Source: Acanthaster planci (lineage: Eukaryota; Echinodermata; Asteroidea; Valvatida; Acanthasteridae). Taken from it: a DNA stretch of 64,000 nt. Where the stretch lies: the NCBI RefSeq assembly GCF_001949145.1, contig NW_019091357.1, positions 3,930,473 through 3,994,472 on the forward strand, written 5' to 3'. Position numbers and translations under genes: made by a program. Within the stretch, counting starts at the first letter, position 1. Each line of letters opens with the position of its first letter. The notes beneath the pieces are model-generated. The model did not search any database, had not been told where the DNA came from, and worked only from the letters and a program-made list of their open reading frames with translations. Of the stretch, positions 23,801 through 36,421 are shown piece by piece.

Positions 23801-25532
23801 AGAAAACACGCGCAGAATGGTACAGGCATACCGTCACCTCATACAATAAGCCTAGCCCCAGCCGCCAGCGGCCTCCACAAACTGTGACGATCATGAGTCC
23901 AATGGCTACTGAACAAACAGTCTAACTTCAACAATACGCCGTCTACGTTCACGAAGGTACTGCACCTTCAGGAAACCGTCTGATTCAAAGCATAACAATT
24001 AACAAATATTGGCGGTTTATGGAAATCAGTAATCCAGATGAAAATGGACATCCGCTTTGAAGTCCGTCGGTGCATGGTACACTCTTGTATCCCAGTTAAT
24101 GTATAGGATACCGGAATTTCTTGATGTTTCATTTGTGGCCAATGCTGTCAAATTATCCTAGACTGACCAGTCTCCTCGACCCTCTCTAGAAGACTTAAGA
24201 CCGTTGTTTTTCGGGACGTGAGACCTCAGATTGTGTCCAGAAATGTGAACATGAGTGTACCTAACTGAGCCCTTAAGTTTATGTTTAAGTCTTGCAGACA
24301 ATTACTTGTTATTTGTACCTGTGTTGAGTCGCTATCATCTCTTTAATCACAATTTGATTAGAATGATGTAGAAATAATGCACTTTCCACAAGAGGAAGAG
24401 CCCACCAAATTTTAATTCAAAGTATCAAGGGACGTCAAACACCCACGGCCTACCTACATTTTACAGTGAACCAGACATTAATTTTCTCCAATCATAATAA
24501 TGCATGACGTTACACCTTCATGAGCTAACTTGATTCCATCCCTGCAACAAACGGCTTAACTTACCTTAATCGATTGTTTCGAAAAGTTGATGAAGTAAAC
24601 CTTGGCAAATGTTGCAGGAGCTACCGCTGCAGCGAATCCAAGTGACTGTCTGAACAGGAAAAGTAGCACTACAGCCACTGTGGTACTGCTGAGCGTGCCA
24701 CCACGAAAACCGTATTCATAGGCGGTATAACCGGCGTCAGCACGTACCTTGCAGACAGAGCCTGCCGGAGTAGTTGAATAGCCCCCTCTCTCGGTTAGTT
24801 TGAGAGATGCCGTACGGCTCGATGGACCAGACGTCCGCCCCTGTATCTTCCGCAGGCGTACCACAAATATTAATAGGCGTACATGTAGTGAGTTTACTTC
24901 AAGTTCATTTGTTTCCAGGGAATGTAGTTTAATTAAATATATTTGCTCACAGGTCGACCTCGTAAAATAAGATCTATTTCTATGACTCGGTAATGATTAT
25001 AATTCACGTATGAACGATACTGAAGATGACCGGACATAAATTAATGACTACCATAAATTAATTTCATCTGTAATTTTAAATAATTAATGTAGGGGTCTGG
25101 GAATTCTTCAGTTTAATATCAACAAATTGTAATGTAACCTTTGAACGTTGCATGTGAGTAGGGCGTGATTTTGAGGCGGGCCAATGCTTGTGATTGGACG
25201 GAAGTGGCCTACAATGTTATACTCTTTGACTCGACTTGAGATACTTTTTCGGCGCCAGGGGGATTAGGCTGTTGACTTGGCTTGGGGTAGCAGTATGGCT
25301 ACGTTTGTGTCTCAATTTTATCCTGGAATAAAAATCGGGATAATCCAACAGAAGTGTGAGACTCCAGTAGTATTCCCGTCGTCGTCCATCTCTCTCTGGC
25401 CGTTTTCCTTCCTTTTTTCCTGCCTTGATTGGGCCTCCGATTCCTCTTTCAGTGGCGAACGGACCGTCATCACCGAGCGATCGGCTGGGGGCCAGACCGC
25501 TACATTAACTTTCTTTAATCCTAGACGGATAT
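19324..25532. other. Gene-poor intergenic stretch
   Basis: No gene is recognised. It includes the (CT)30 microsatellite, the TAGGCCTA words at 21343 and 23448, and a small AT-rich palindrome near 23146-23170 (AGAATTTTTTT against AAAAAATTCT). Short frames on both strands have no conserved motifs. Confidence 0.5.
20761..20820. repeat. (CT)30 microsatellite
   Basis: An uninterrupted run of 30 CT units is followed directly by eight C residues. It produces a spurious minus-strand Arg-Glu repeat frame that is not a gene. Confidence 0.99.
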
Positions 25533-25717
25533 TGAGAATACGGGCATTTCACAATAGTGCGCCTCCAAGAGTTCGAAACGTGTTGGCCAATCACACTACG
25601 TGGAATCTGTCGACCCAGTGCGCGTTTAGAAAGGGTCGACAGATTTCGTGCGTTGTAATTGGCCCATGCGTATAGCAAATTCATGGAGGCACACTATTGC
25701 AAATCGCCCGTATTCTA
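25533..25717. mobile_element. Hairpin (fold-back) element, about 185 bp
   Basis: Two arms of about 84 bp (25533-25616 and 25633-25717) are imperfect reverse complements across a 16-base loop. The outer ends share AGAATACGGGC, followed by CAATAGTG and GCCTCCA. The inner ends share TTGGCCAAT/GGCCAAT and the perfect pair ATCTGTCGACCC at the loop. I estimate roughly three quarters of the positions pair. No clear target duplication is visible. It is most likely a MITE-type fold-back element; a long hairpin RNA source is an alternative. Confidence 0.75.
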
Positions 25718-27409
25718 GTACAGTTGACAAGCGACAATGAAAGTAACGAAGATTAAAACAGACACCCACGGCCACCATAAACACTTGAAGTAACAGGTAC
25801 ATATACACACACACTTCACGTACATGTACAGATATAGGCAGGTCAGCCGCATGCAAAGTATTCATGTCGTATACAAAGGTTAGAGGTGAATAACTTTCAA
25901 CACTTATTAACACACCAGAGGGAACTTTCTAAAACGTCCGAAATTCAAAAGGATCCCAGTTTCCAATTAAATTTATCTGCCCTGACAGTTTTATGACACG
26001 TGGGGGCACTGTGACACGTGAAAGCACAGTTTCTGCGATGTAACGCGCTTTCCTGTTCCGGGATGTTTCTGCTTACTTTCGCTGAAACCTAGTTCACGGT
26101 AGCGGTCTCAGGCATTTCTGAAGAAAGATTTACGCAAGTTATTTGGTAAAATCTTGTTTTTTCCTCCTGGGCATAATTTTTTGACGATGTTGGGGTAGCT
26201 GCATTTGATCCCAGCTAGATGGTGTTGTGAATAACATCCCTGTTTCCAGCATGCGATCAACCGTCAAGAAAGTGGAGTACAAAACTGTCATTTGTATTAC
26301 GGAGCTTCTACTGCCTACTGTTCCATCCCCCTGCACCTTTTATGTGTGTAATTTCCAAAAAAATAACAATTTCTCACCTATAGTGCACATTTTCAGGTCA
26401 CAACAATGAGACCATAGAAGGACGTGAGTTGGAGTGTATAGATATAGTTAGCCTTCATTTTTCTTGTCCTGTTATTGTGATGGTGGTCCAGTTATCAAAG
26501 AATTCCTTTCGCTGATTATGAGGGGTTTTTATCATATAATGCAAAGGTCAAATATTGAACTTAACAAACAATCGTTTCAATATAGACAATACACACCGTA
26601 TACAGTTTTCATACACATATTCACACAGGTCAAAATTTTGCCAGAATTACTGATCTGTACAGGGGACGATTTTTTCCCTCTGAATTTACTCAGCTGTCGG
26701 GAGATAAACATTATCGTCAAGCAGGAGAGAACCAAACAAGCAAACATTTGATGTGTGCTGCGTCGAGCGGGGATACTTTAGAACCACTGTTTTGGCATGA
26801 CTCTGTTCGCTCTTAACTTGGAGTCGCCATACCAGATGGAAAACGAGGCTACATTTGCAAAGATTAAGGCTGCTTGATGTTGTTATGGCTGCTATGAATC
26901 AAAATTTATTTATTTAGCCGAAGATTGACCAAGTATGGCCAAAAGTGCAAAGTCCTCATGCGAACAAAGACATATCTGCAATAGCTTGTTGTCCTTTAAA
27001 TGCAGTCGAAAAAAAACAGATTTTTTTTCCATTTTTCAAAAGCACAATCAAACGACCCGAATCAAATATCAAACGGATACAAAGTATCGGAACCTTTGAT
27101 TCAGCGATTATTTCTCCACACTATCTAATTTAATCTTGCACATCATTTATTTTTAAAAATAAAGACAGTCCAGATGGTCGAAATGTTGCCATTAACTTCT
27201 TTACATTTGCAATGGGGATTTATCTTCGATTCCCTTGTTATGAAACGGCCCGACGTCCAGTTACTCGTACATCGTTACGTTAGCATTCTACATTTCGCAA
27301 AATTCACCATTAGTGATTCGCTTTCCATTTGTCAAAAACTGCTGCGAGAGATCGACAAGCCTTGAAGCAGGAGACTGCATCGACCGATTCCAATCCGTCG
27401 TTTCGCCTG

Positions 27410-27670
27410 TTTAATGGAACGCTCTAAGCCCCGCTTCCTTTCCGGCCGATCTGCCGCTTGCCAGGCCTACGTGCAGTTCGCACGACGACCAATAATAATT
27501 CGTTATTACAATGAGGCGCGCTCCCATCTATATCACGGACTGGCAAAATTAATGCACCCACTCGCCTCGCTCGTCGAAGTCATCGCTGCATCATCGGCGA
27601 GTGGGATTCAACCTCGGCGAATTCTCCGCGGTGGAAAGCTATCGCCTTGAGTACTACCGCGGAGCGAGGA
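27410..27670. promoter_or_regulatory. CpG-rich patch, possible regulatory region
   Basis: This patch is clearly richer in G+C and CpG than the AT-rich flanks. It contains CCAATAATAATTCGTTATTA, several CGCC/GGCG words, and a pair of CCGCGG sites (in TCTCCGCGGTGG and CTACCGCGGAGC) about 45 bp apart that form an inverted arrangement. A 78-codon plus frame across it has no recognised domain. Promoter, enhancer or exon are all possible; the call rests on composition only. Confidence 0.3.
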
Positions 27671-30600
27671 GAGAAATAAAAACAGACATAGCACAATCAT
27701 CTACGCTGTGCGGGTATGCTGCGGTAGTACGTGTACTTCAATTCACATCATCTTTAGCTGCTCTGCGTCTTTCGTGAGCGGGACAGGACGACCTGCTCTC
27801 TCAAATTCCGAGCTCAATCTCGGGGATTTAACAAAGCGGGGGAAAAATAGGAACCAAATAAACTGCAACACCAGTTTGACGAATCGAGGTGGATCTCAGG
27901 GCAGCTAGGACAGCGTCTTCAAACCGGAGATATGGGCGCATAGAAAGGGAGTTTCGAGCCTGTTGGTTATTCCCCCTGAAAGGAGGTAGGTTTCTCCACT
28001 GCATAGAAGCCATCTTGTATTTACGTCTCTGCTTGCACTGCTAGGTCTGTGTTTGTTAGGGGCTGAGTGAAGCTTTGCTTGCGAAATTGATTTTCGCTTC
28101 ACTTATCTCCCCATGATTTTTCCCGTTAAAGGTACGATGACAGCGCTGGGCAAGCAGCTTAGTTGATTAAAGCCCAAAGTCTTTAACGTTTCCCAACTCG
28201 TAGCCAAGAATAAATATAATTTGAATTATTTTAATTTATTCACGGCAAATAATTGACACAAGAAATTTTGCACCTGACGTATTTTGATGTTGCGTGAAAC
28301 CTGCTGCAGTTGAATTCTGGTTTAGTCGATTTTCAAATATCTTTGTTTCTTCGACTTACTACTAGTACAAAGAGTACACGCATACAACACGCAATACCAA
28401 ATACCTGTGTACATGTTTTTCCATAATGTATCATAAATCTGAAGTATATTTGTGTGAAATGCCGATTCGTTTATTCTGACCTAACCTTTATTAATTTAAT
28501 AAGCACACTCGGTCTACTTTTCAGTTCGGATTGTCAACATCTTTGATTTCCCCCTATATTTGGCAATACAGCGTGCAAGGCCTGAACCAATTAATATGTA
28601 AGATTTTTTTTTAATTTTTAATGAATTATAAATTATTTGGCCTGCGAATGTGTTATCATCTTGGTTATGCTAATGCGAGGAATAATACTATAATTATCGG
28701 TTCATTGGTGATCAGTTTTCATGGCGCAACTCCAGTTGACAGCAAGTTAATAGTTTTGTCTTCTGTCTGCCCTTGTTTGTGTTCCTCTGGAAAATAAGTC
28801 GATTTGGAGTATCTGCTTCATTATTTATTTTTACCAGTCACACATTAACGCAGGTATCTGCTTGATTTCCGGTTTTCCAATCAGTACAGCCGGTATTTCC
28901 ACATTAAAACATTTTTTTCACAAAGCACGCCTACTCGTATTAATAACTATTCTGGAGTCTTTTTGTAATCAGGCTTCATGCCTTGAACGCAAAGTAGTTA
29001 CTATGTGTTTGTATTGGAAAATGCATATATTCTGCCTTCTGGGGCTTATTTAAAGGTACTAGCTTTTTCAGAACAGAAGATTAGTAGTTGACCGGATCCA
29101 TTTTGCATTCTGTTTTCAGAATATCATCGCATGTAGCTGAAAATTCGAGGGAAGATATTTTATGCACTCGGGCAATTCCTGGTCTTGGTTAATTATCTCG
29201 TTGGGATTATGTATGATGGCTCCAGTATCCAGAAGGCTGAATAAATCTCTTTGAACTGTCTAAAGGAGCCTGAGTACTCAATTTTTCGAATTGTATCTGG
29301 AAAGAGCTTCTAGAGGCAATGCTTTGTGTCGTAGTAATTACGAATGAGCACGGGAAATACTTGAGACTCTCTGGATTACCCATGATTGCCACGCAAAGAC
29401 TGTGATCTATTAGAATGCATCATTGGGCTTTGTATGTGCACAAGTGCAGCCTCAACGGTGACAAAGACAGAGCCGGGCAGTCCAAAACGCAATTGGTCGG
29501 ATCAATGATCCAACCCTCGCCAACAGAGGGCGGTGCTTCATCCAAATTATGGATTTTGTATTAAATTCGGCATTGATGGTATGTAGAGATGTTCAAATTC
29601 TAGGCTCATTTCCTCATCTTAGCCCACTGGCTTTAACCACGAAACCTCATTGTGACTCGAAAGGGACGCAAACATTTTTTTTCTGTTAAACTGAGATGAG
29701 TGTTGTCACTGGCACTTTGTGCTCACAATGAATACAAATGAAAAAAAAATTGGGTTAGACAAGATGTGAATTCTGTACGGCCATGACATGGTCTTATAAT
29801 TCCCGATCCAGACGTTAACAGACGAATTTGGTTTGGGAGCCGAAAACAGTGAAACAAAACAAGAGAATATCCATCTCTCAACCACACACGGGCAAGCGAA
29901 GGCTGCGTCATTTCTCGAGACATACAATCTTTTCGTTTCGTTTTTGATGTGGGCTTACTCGCAGTTCAGCAACCAACTGAAGCCTCTGGCAGGTCGAAAA
30001 TGGTGGATTTAATTTTCGTTTTTAACCAACAGTGAGACTAAGGGATCCTTCGTTATCAAAGAAATAATAGAGACGCCCACACATGCCCTTGAGGGAGAGA
30101 GCTATAGGCCTATGCAAGGAAAAGACCGTATTTGTATGCTTGACTTGCTTAGTTCCTTATGTACAATTATCTCGGCGATGGTTAAAGTGTACATTCGTGA
30201 GGCCAATCATTTCGTATTGGTGACTTGTTTGTGGGGAGATTTTATAATGTGAACAGCCAAAGACCCGGATTCCTGCGTTCCTTCATGTATCGTGACTTGT
30301 TTTCTGCAACCTGTTTGCACTGGACTTACATGTTGCAGGATGTTCAAAACCAGTGTGAATTTAGGTGTGTCGATTTTTTTATGGTCAGAACTGGACCATT
30401 TCTCTCTTTTTTTCTTCATTAGAAGGGCACACCTGGCCAGAAGATGTTGGTGGGAGACCAAAAGGGGCTTGGAGGTGGATGGAAGATTTGGGACTTGGTT
30501 TGTACGCATGCGCTAATATTCGGCATAGTCATGGTCACTCTCTGTTGCTTTTTAAAATGACGACACCAGCCAGCAAACAACTATACCATTGTCCATCTGG

Positions 30601-33130
30601 GGAGATCTTCAGCATTGTGTAAAACTTGGCTACCTTTATGACAGGGAAATACAATCAGGCTTCAGATTTCACTTTGAGGTGTTGTTTCTTTTTAATCATA
30701 CGCGACATTTCGGAGAAAATGGGGTTAAAGATGTCTGTGTACGTTACTTTTCCGAACGCAAAAAAGGGTATTTTAAAATCGAAATTTTGAATTGTTCTCC
30801 AGTTTATCCACACATGCTAAGTATCTTGGTAATTGGAAAAGTGCTTGAAAAAGGATACCATGAATATGTTTGAGGTATTGCGAATTGCCCTTCGTTAGTT
30901 TCACCAACTTCAAGTTTGGCTCTCTGTCAACTGATGGTAGGCCATGATTTATGTGTGCACATGTGCACGTATTAAACACTGCGCAGTGCATGTACATAAT
31001 GTACTCCATCAACGCACGTACACATGCACTACTATACGGAGAAATGATTCTCGTGCAAAATCGTCAGTTCGCAATAGCTTGAAAACACTTCCGATGTTTT
31101 ATCGGGTCTTAATTCACATGACGCTTTATTTCGTTTGTTTGGATAAACTTGATAAGTATTTTTAAAATGGGAATGACTGTGGACGTATTTTCTTTCAAAT
31201 TTGGTTGTGTTTATTTTTTTCAGAAATATATGTTTCTGATTTTGTGCGATTGGGTTCATATAATACGGTGATCTAGTGGGTTTTACTCAATTTTAGTTAT
31301 CAGGTCAGGCCTAACTCTGTGAAGTTTATTTGTTGGTATTTTGTTAACTAAATTATGGTCTCCATCCGCGGAAAGAGGTGTCGGAATGGTGTCCGGCCTC
31401 GCCTGCCTCGAAATCCACAGTAAAGTGCTCGAGTGCGCATGCGCTACCTCTCAACTAAGTGGCGTACAAATGCATGGGAGTGAACATACGTGTTGACTGT
31501 ATTATCCAGTCCCGGTCTGTCTGTCTCTTTGCTCGGAATTCAGGTCATTTTTCGAAAGGATGGGCTTAAAATCTCGGCTTGATTAGTTTTAATTTTATTT
31601 GGGATCATAGTTGTTACAAAATATTTATGTTCCTTTCCAGGACTGCAAACACTGCAGTATATAAATTATAACCCTCGTTATGCACATAGGAGTAGCGAGA
31701 GCACTGACGTAGCACCAATCTAACACCACACCTTTTGTAATGAGTTTTCAGTGGTACAGTGCTCAACAAAAACTGATCTTTCAACTTGAGATTTCAGCTA
31801 CAGGAAATCTCGATGTTTGTGAGGAAGTGCTTTTTTCAAAGAACTATCCATAACGAGGTCCCACTTCGTTCGTATCCATGGTAACTGCTTGGCAGTTTCC
31901 CGCCTCCCCGCCTGGCCTGACAAAGGAGTCAGCAAATGAACTCCAGGTATAGTCGCCTCTTACAACAGGAAGGCCTATGGCGACGATTTTTTTCCTTCGA
32001 ATTAATTGGAAGGGAAGTCCCGCGAACTAATTACGACTGACGTGTGCACATTATCACGACAATGGAGACTGTTATCAGAGAGTGGGAAGAACTTCTGACA
32101 AACGGTAGCGAGCGGTGTCAACATCCTCCGATAGTTATGTTTACCAAGCTAAAAATGAAGAATGTGTTTTTTAAGGGAGCAGGGAGACAAATAGGAGAAC
32201 TACACCTGCTCTTTTCACCAGCATACCTCAAACTGCACAAGATTTCGGATTGCAGTGTCTCGAAACATCTTCTTTGCTGTATGCCCGAACCCCCACTTGG
32301 CAGAGGATAGTCTCTTTAACAAGCTCTGCTCTCGATTGACTGGATAAACATCGAGTGGGCGACGTTACTGTAGGACTTCGAGATTGGGCTTCAATGACGT
32401 CAAGGCGTGCTTGTTTCTATCGTGTTTCCGCATGATTTGACACCAGTGTTACATAGTCAAATAATAAATCGTGTTTTTAACCCAGTGTTGTCGTAAAAAT
32501 CGCTTCAATAAGGCACGAAATGGATTGTCCTCACATTTAAACTGTCTCGTGTGCACGTAGCTCTCAAACCTTAAACACACTCGAAACGCCCCCTCTCCAT
32601 TTAAATTCGACAGAGCTGATGTGTGAAGACTTCAGAAGGCCTTTGGTAATGCTTTGCCTGAGAAGAGTTGAAGTAGTGACATGAGATTTAAAATTAAACA
32701 CGAGCCACTGTGAGCATCAAATCCGGTCCGTATGGGTACATCAGGTCTGAGTTCTTCTTGTCTTGGGCTGCGTCTCTAGCACTTGGCTGCGACACGGAGT
32801 ATCATGCGCCTATGTAGGAGCCACTTCAGCCTCGTTCCATTGTGTACGATCTTGCCGCGCCATGTTAGTCCCCACCATGCCTTGCGCGATCTAACCCCTG
32901 GTATTTTATAATTTGAATATTTGGGTTATTTAAATTAGGACTTTATTCTGTGTGTTTACTAGCGACGCAGATTTACGCGTGCGTGACGTGCATGAGAATA
33001 CGAGGGCACGAGTGCGCAGCTTTTGAAATACGCGTGCGATTCACTTCACGTTTATGTATATTCATCCTTAATAGCCAGTCAGCGTCATATGCGTAGTCTA
33101 CACGACCAGGGGCTAGTGAAAGAACGTGCA

Positions 33131-33177
33131 GGCAGCCCATGGAGTCACTTGGCAGCCCATGGGGCCACTTGGCAGCG
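33131..33177. repeat. 20-bp tandem repeat, 2.3 copies
   Basis: GGCAGCCCATGGAGTCACTT at 33131-33150 is followed by a copy with two substitutions at 33151-33170 and then by GGCAGCG. Confidence 0.9.
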
Positions 33178-34252
33178 ACTGTATTATATCCGGTTCTCAT
33201 AGACCTTGTGTTACCACTGACCCCATCAAAATGATTGGTGCTGAGTCTTCAAAGGAACTAGGTCCCTGCGTGGCGCAAAAATGACCTAGATCTAGAGAAG
33301 CAATGCGGGAATTCTTTGTGACTTAGAGGATAAGCACAAATAATATCACAAGAACATGTTGGAATTACTGACTGCGACGGACTTCATAAGCCAATGGTGA
33401 CCCTACTTGAGGACGTTGACAGTTTTATTTCGCATACAACTTGACTTGATTGGAGAATGTATGTGCATATATGCATTGTACATGCATAAGCGCATATCTC
33501 TTTAATAGGATGTTGCAGGTTTATTGTTGTGCAACCTTTTTAATAATGACGAAGTTGTATTACTGCGTGCAGAAAGTACAGAAATCCAATTAACTTGCAC
33601 AGTGAGTCGGCTGGCAAAATCTGGGCCTTGAGGCGAGCATATATGCAAAGATTTTTTTTTTTTCAATTTTAATAGTGCACTTAGTTGCGTGGGCCACCAA
33701 GGACTTCATTTACAGCGGGGCTAGAGGGCGAATGTGTTACATATGACACTTCGCCACCGTTCTGATGTCGGTCACCGCCTCGTCAGGAATTATATTTACT
33801 ATCGGACCGATGCCAAACTGTGAATCAAAACAATATTGTTCTTTAGCAGGACGCCCGCCTGTGCTTCCTGCGGATGCTTTCTCTCCCAGGGTATAGACCT
33901 CTATCATAGGGCAGCTATCTTACTTTTCTACCATTCAAAGCAATGTATTCAAACTGTATACCAAATTGAGCCTAGCGGGAAGAATAGTCTGGTCCTTTTC
34001 AACAGAATAAGTCGTATAACTGTTGCCTGTATATAACTATAACTTGTTTACAGGGAAAAATTCAAACATGGTAGGTTTATTGTGGTGACCCGTTACAACG
34101 CTTTGCATACTTTTTTCCCTTGAATCGTTTCATTCAGGAACTCGTATCCTTGGAAGTGTATACCTTGTTTTTACACACCGAAATCCGATATCATTATAAG
34201 GTTAATAGGGGTAATGTTTGGATCGTTTCACGAATAACAATTCTCCATCTTA

Positions 34253-34353
34253 TTTTTATCTTGACAGAATGGAAAAAATGAACGCAGAACAGCTATGATG
34301 AGAGATTCTATTGACGTCGTCTTCTAGGAGAAAACAAACAAATCGACGGGATC
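34253..34353 (+). promoter_or_regulatory. 3' splice site and 5' UTR with two upstream ORFs
   Basis: A pyrimidine-rich tract ending TTTTTATCTTGACAG closes at 34267, so the coding exon probably begins at 34268 after a non-coding exon. Within the leader, ATG at 34269 opens a 9-codon frame stopping at 34296-34298. ATG at 34295 opens a 10-codon frame stopping at 34325-34327. The two overlap by four bases (34295-34298), and neither is in frame with the main start at 34354. Such leaders often lower translation of the main frame; that role here is inference. Confidence 0.6.
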
Positions 34354-35229
34354 ATGGAACCTCAGTCGTCAAATAATGGTGCGAATGGAGGAACACATAT
34401 GCCGCAATCGGTCATGGGACCAGGGGCTGGCAGTGTCATTCGACCTCGCCCACCCGTGCCCAAACCAACCCCACCACCGCCAGCACCAGCTGGAAGCATT
34501 AGCAACGCGGCCGCGGCATCTCAAGCCGCGGCCCGCCGCAAGCTGACCCGGCCACCCCGCCTGGAGAGCGTCTCGGAGAGCGAGCACAGCGACCGGTCCT
34601 GCGTGGACTCACCGGCCAGCTCCGACTCCTTTGGCGTCAAGTCCTACCTGCACAAGTTCTACGAGGAGGACCCAGCCTACAAGGACCGCGACGACATCTA
34701 CTGCGAGGACGAGGAGCACCCACTGGCCGACCTGGCAGCTCGCAAGCGGCGACGGGGCCCCTGCGGCTGCTGCTCCCCGGTCTGGTGGAAGGCTGGGGCC
34801 TGGGTGGGCCTTAACATCCTGATCTTGGCCATCCTGGCGCTGATGGTAGGCTATTTCATCACCCCGCGGAAGGAAGTCCTCGGCTACAACGAGGACGTAG
34901 CAGTGGTGGACGAGGACGCGCGGAAGTTCAACCGGCGACTGGACTCGGCCAAGCTGGCGGGGCTGATCATGATGTGTGCCGGCGGGCTGGTCATTGCCGT
35001 CTCCCTCCTCATCCCGAGTTTCTGCTTCGCCAGCGACGAGGACAGCTACAGAGACGAGATCAGGGTGGATGCCGAGAACACCTTCCCGCCGTACATGCCG
35101 ATTGCGTCGCAGCACGAGACCGCCGAGGACGGTATACCGTACACGTCGGCGCTGACCAACGTCCAGCCAGAGAGGGCAAAGGGAGAGGCAGTAATAGCAG
35201 GCAAAGGAGTTGTGAGCGTCCAGCAGTGA
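34354..35229 (+). CDS. NRSN: Neurensin-like two-pass vesicle membrane protein
   Basis: This 291-residue frame matches the neurensin family (NRSN1/NRSN2, vesicular membrane protein p24), small two-pass proteins of neuronal vesicles linked in vertebrates to neurite growth and vesicle transport. Residues 1-90 are hydrophilic with a proline-rich tract (31-46) and a Ser/Glu-rich stretch (72-91). The family core follows: FGVKSYLHKFYEEDP at 93-107 corresponds to the G-V-R-S-Y-L-H-x-F-Y-E block of vertebrate neurensins. A basic-cysteine tract K-R-R-R-G-P-C-G-C-C lies at 131-140, membrane segment 1 at about 147-168, a conserved V-V-D-x-x-A-x-x-F-N-x-x-L-D-x-x-K-L-A-G linker at 184-203, and membrane segment 2 at about 201-224. 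The tail (225-291) is acidic then unstructured. The ATG has A at -3 and G at +4, with an in-frame stop at 34312-34314. At 291 residues it is longer than the roughly 195-205 of vertebrate members because of the N-terminal extension and the tail. The frame is uninterrupted by introns. Family call is strong; symbol is given at family level. Confidence 0.92.
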   Translation: MEPQSSNNGANGGTHMPQSVMGPGAGSVIRPRPPVPKPTPPPPAPAGSISNAAAASQAAARRKLTRPPRLESVSESEHSDRSCVDSPASSDSFGVKSYLHKFYEEDPAYKDRDDIYCEDEEHPLADLAARKRRRGPCGCCSPVWWKAGAWVGLNILILAILALMVGYFITPRKEVLGYNEDVAVVDEDARKFNRRLDSAKLAGLIMMCAGGLVIAVSLLIPSFCFASDEDSYRDEIRVDAENTFPPYMPIASQHETAEDGIPYTSALTNVQPERAKGEAVIAGKGVVSVQQ

Positions 35230-36421
35230 AGCACATTCCAGTAGTCTCGACGCTTGTAGCTGTGAACTTCGGAAGTTGGGCTGAAACGTCCGATGCGTGA
35301 ATTGTGAGAGGAATCGTCATTGTCACATCATTATTGACAGCATAGATTGGCCATCTAAGGAGTCTTGCATCCTTCAGATCAAGAGTTTATGTAATCCGAG
35401 CCTTGATTTCATTTCAAACACATTCTGAGCAGAAAGTTGAAAGAAAACAATGCACTGAACCAACAGAAGAAGACTTGTCAACCAAAACCAGGGGGTTGTG
35501 ATGATTCAAAAGAGAGCCGATGTATGGGTACAAAATACAAGGTTAAGAGAATCGTTGGTTTCCGTTCTACTTAGAACTCCCATAGGTGGACCTTCTTCAC
35601 AATGATGCAGTCAAACCTTTCCCACCTGTAAAGTAAATACATTTAATTGTTCGTTCGAGCATGGAGAGCAAACGGAATACGTGGTTAGAGTCGTGCCCAT
35701 GTTAGGACAACTCCTTTCCTTAGATCCAGTAGGGACTTTTGGTACCCTTGATCGTCGCAGCGTGTGTGATCTCAACCAATTCCCTGGCTTCGGGGCGTGT
35801 ATTTCCGACACCACAGACCATCGACGCCGAAACCACACACAATTGTTTCCATTTTGCTTACGGGCAATCTCCCATTTATTATCGTCCAGCTTGCATGACC
35901 AGGAGAACCGAGCCACACTTTCAAAACAAAAACATTCACACTGCCTCTCCTATTTTCTTACGTAGGACCAGTTTGGAAAGAGAACAAACATGTTCTTTGT
36001 GACCATGACATTTTGGTATTTGTCCCCTAATTCAGAGATGACTATTTTCAACTGATCGCTCGTGATGTTTAACATTACTAAGGACCTCGTGCTACGAGCA
36101 AGCATTTTAAACTTGAAGATTCGTGTTTAAGGGCACATTATAGATGTTGCTGGTTTTGAAACCGATGTTTATAAATATTGAATTGTTGTGTATGATGTGC
36201 ATAAATTTGGTACGATGCGTTCATCACTATATATGAATTTTCGAGTCTGGCTGATTGATCGTTTCAGGCGTCGTTCTTCAACAGGACGTTAGGTCGGTTC
36301 ACAAATGTATAGTGGCGATTCAGCAAGAAATGGGGACCAGTGAAAGTAAAGTTGATCGAAGGTTGGTAAGAAAATCCTCCATACAAAACACTTGGGATTA
36401 TTATACTGATTCGTGTTGCAG
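35230..36421 (+). other. Probable 3' UTR and downstream flank of the neurensin-like gene
   Basis: No second coding exon is seen after the TGA/stop context at 35227-35229. There is no AATAAA before about 36.8 kb, so either a variant poly(A) signal is used or the 3' UTR is about 1.6 kb long. Short frames on both strands have no recognised content. Confidence 0.4.

Larger units (their letters stand above)
25718..34252. other. Gene-poor stretch upstream of the neurensin-like gene
   Basis: No coding exon is recognised. The stretch should contain the neurensin promoter and any upstream non-coding exon, but I cannot place them. It holds a CpG-rich patch (27410-27670), a 20-bp tandem repeat (33131-33177) and TAGGCCTA at 30104. 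Remaining frames are short and unremarkable. Confidence 0.5.

Noticed and set aside
25277-25675. 132-codon plus-strand frame
   Set aside because: Its second half runs through the 185-bp hairpin element and the peptide has no recognisable domain.
34609-35115. 168-codon minus-strand frame antisense to the neurensin-like gene
   Set aside because: It is a shadow of a GC-rich coding frame; the plus-strand frame carries the family motifs and the antisense peptide matches nothing.
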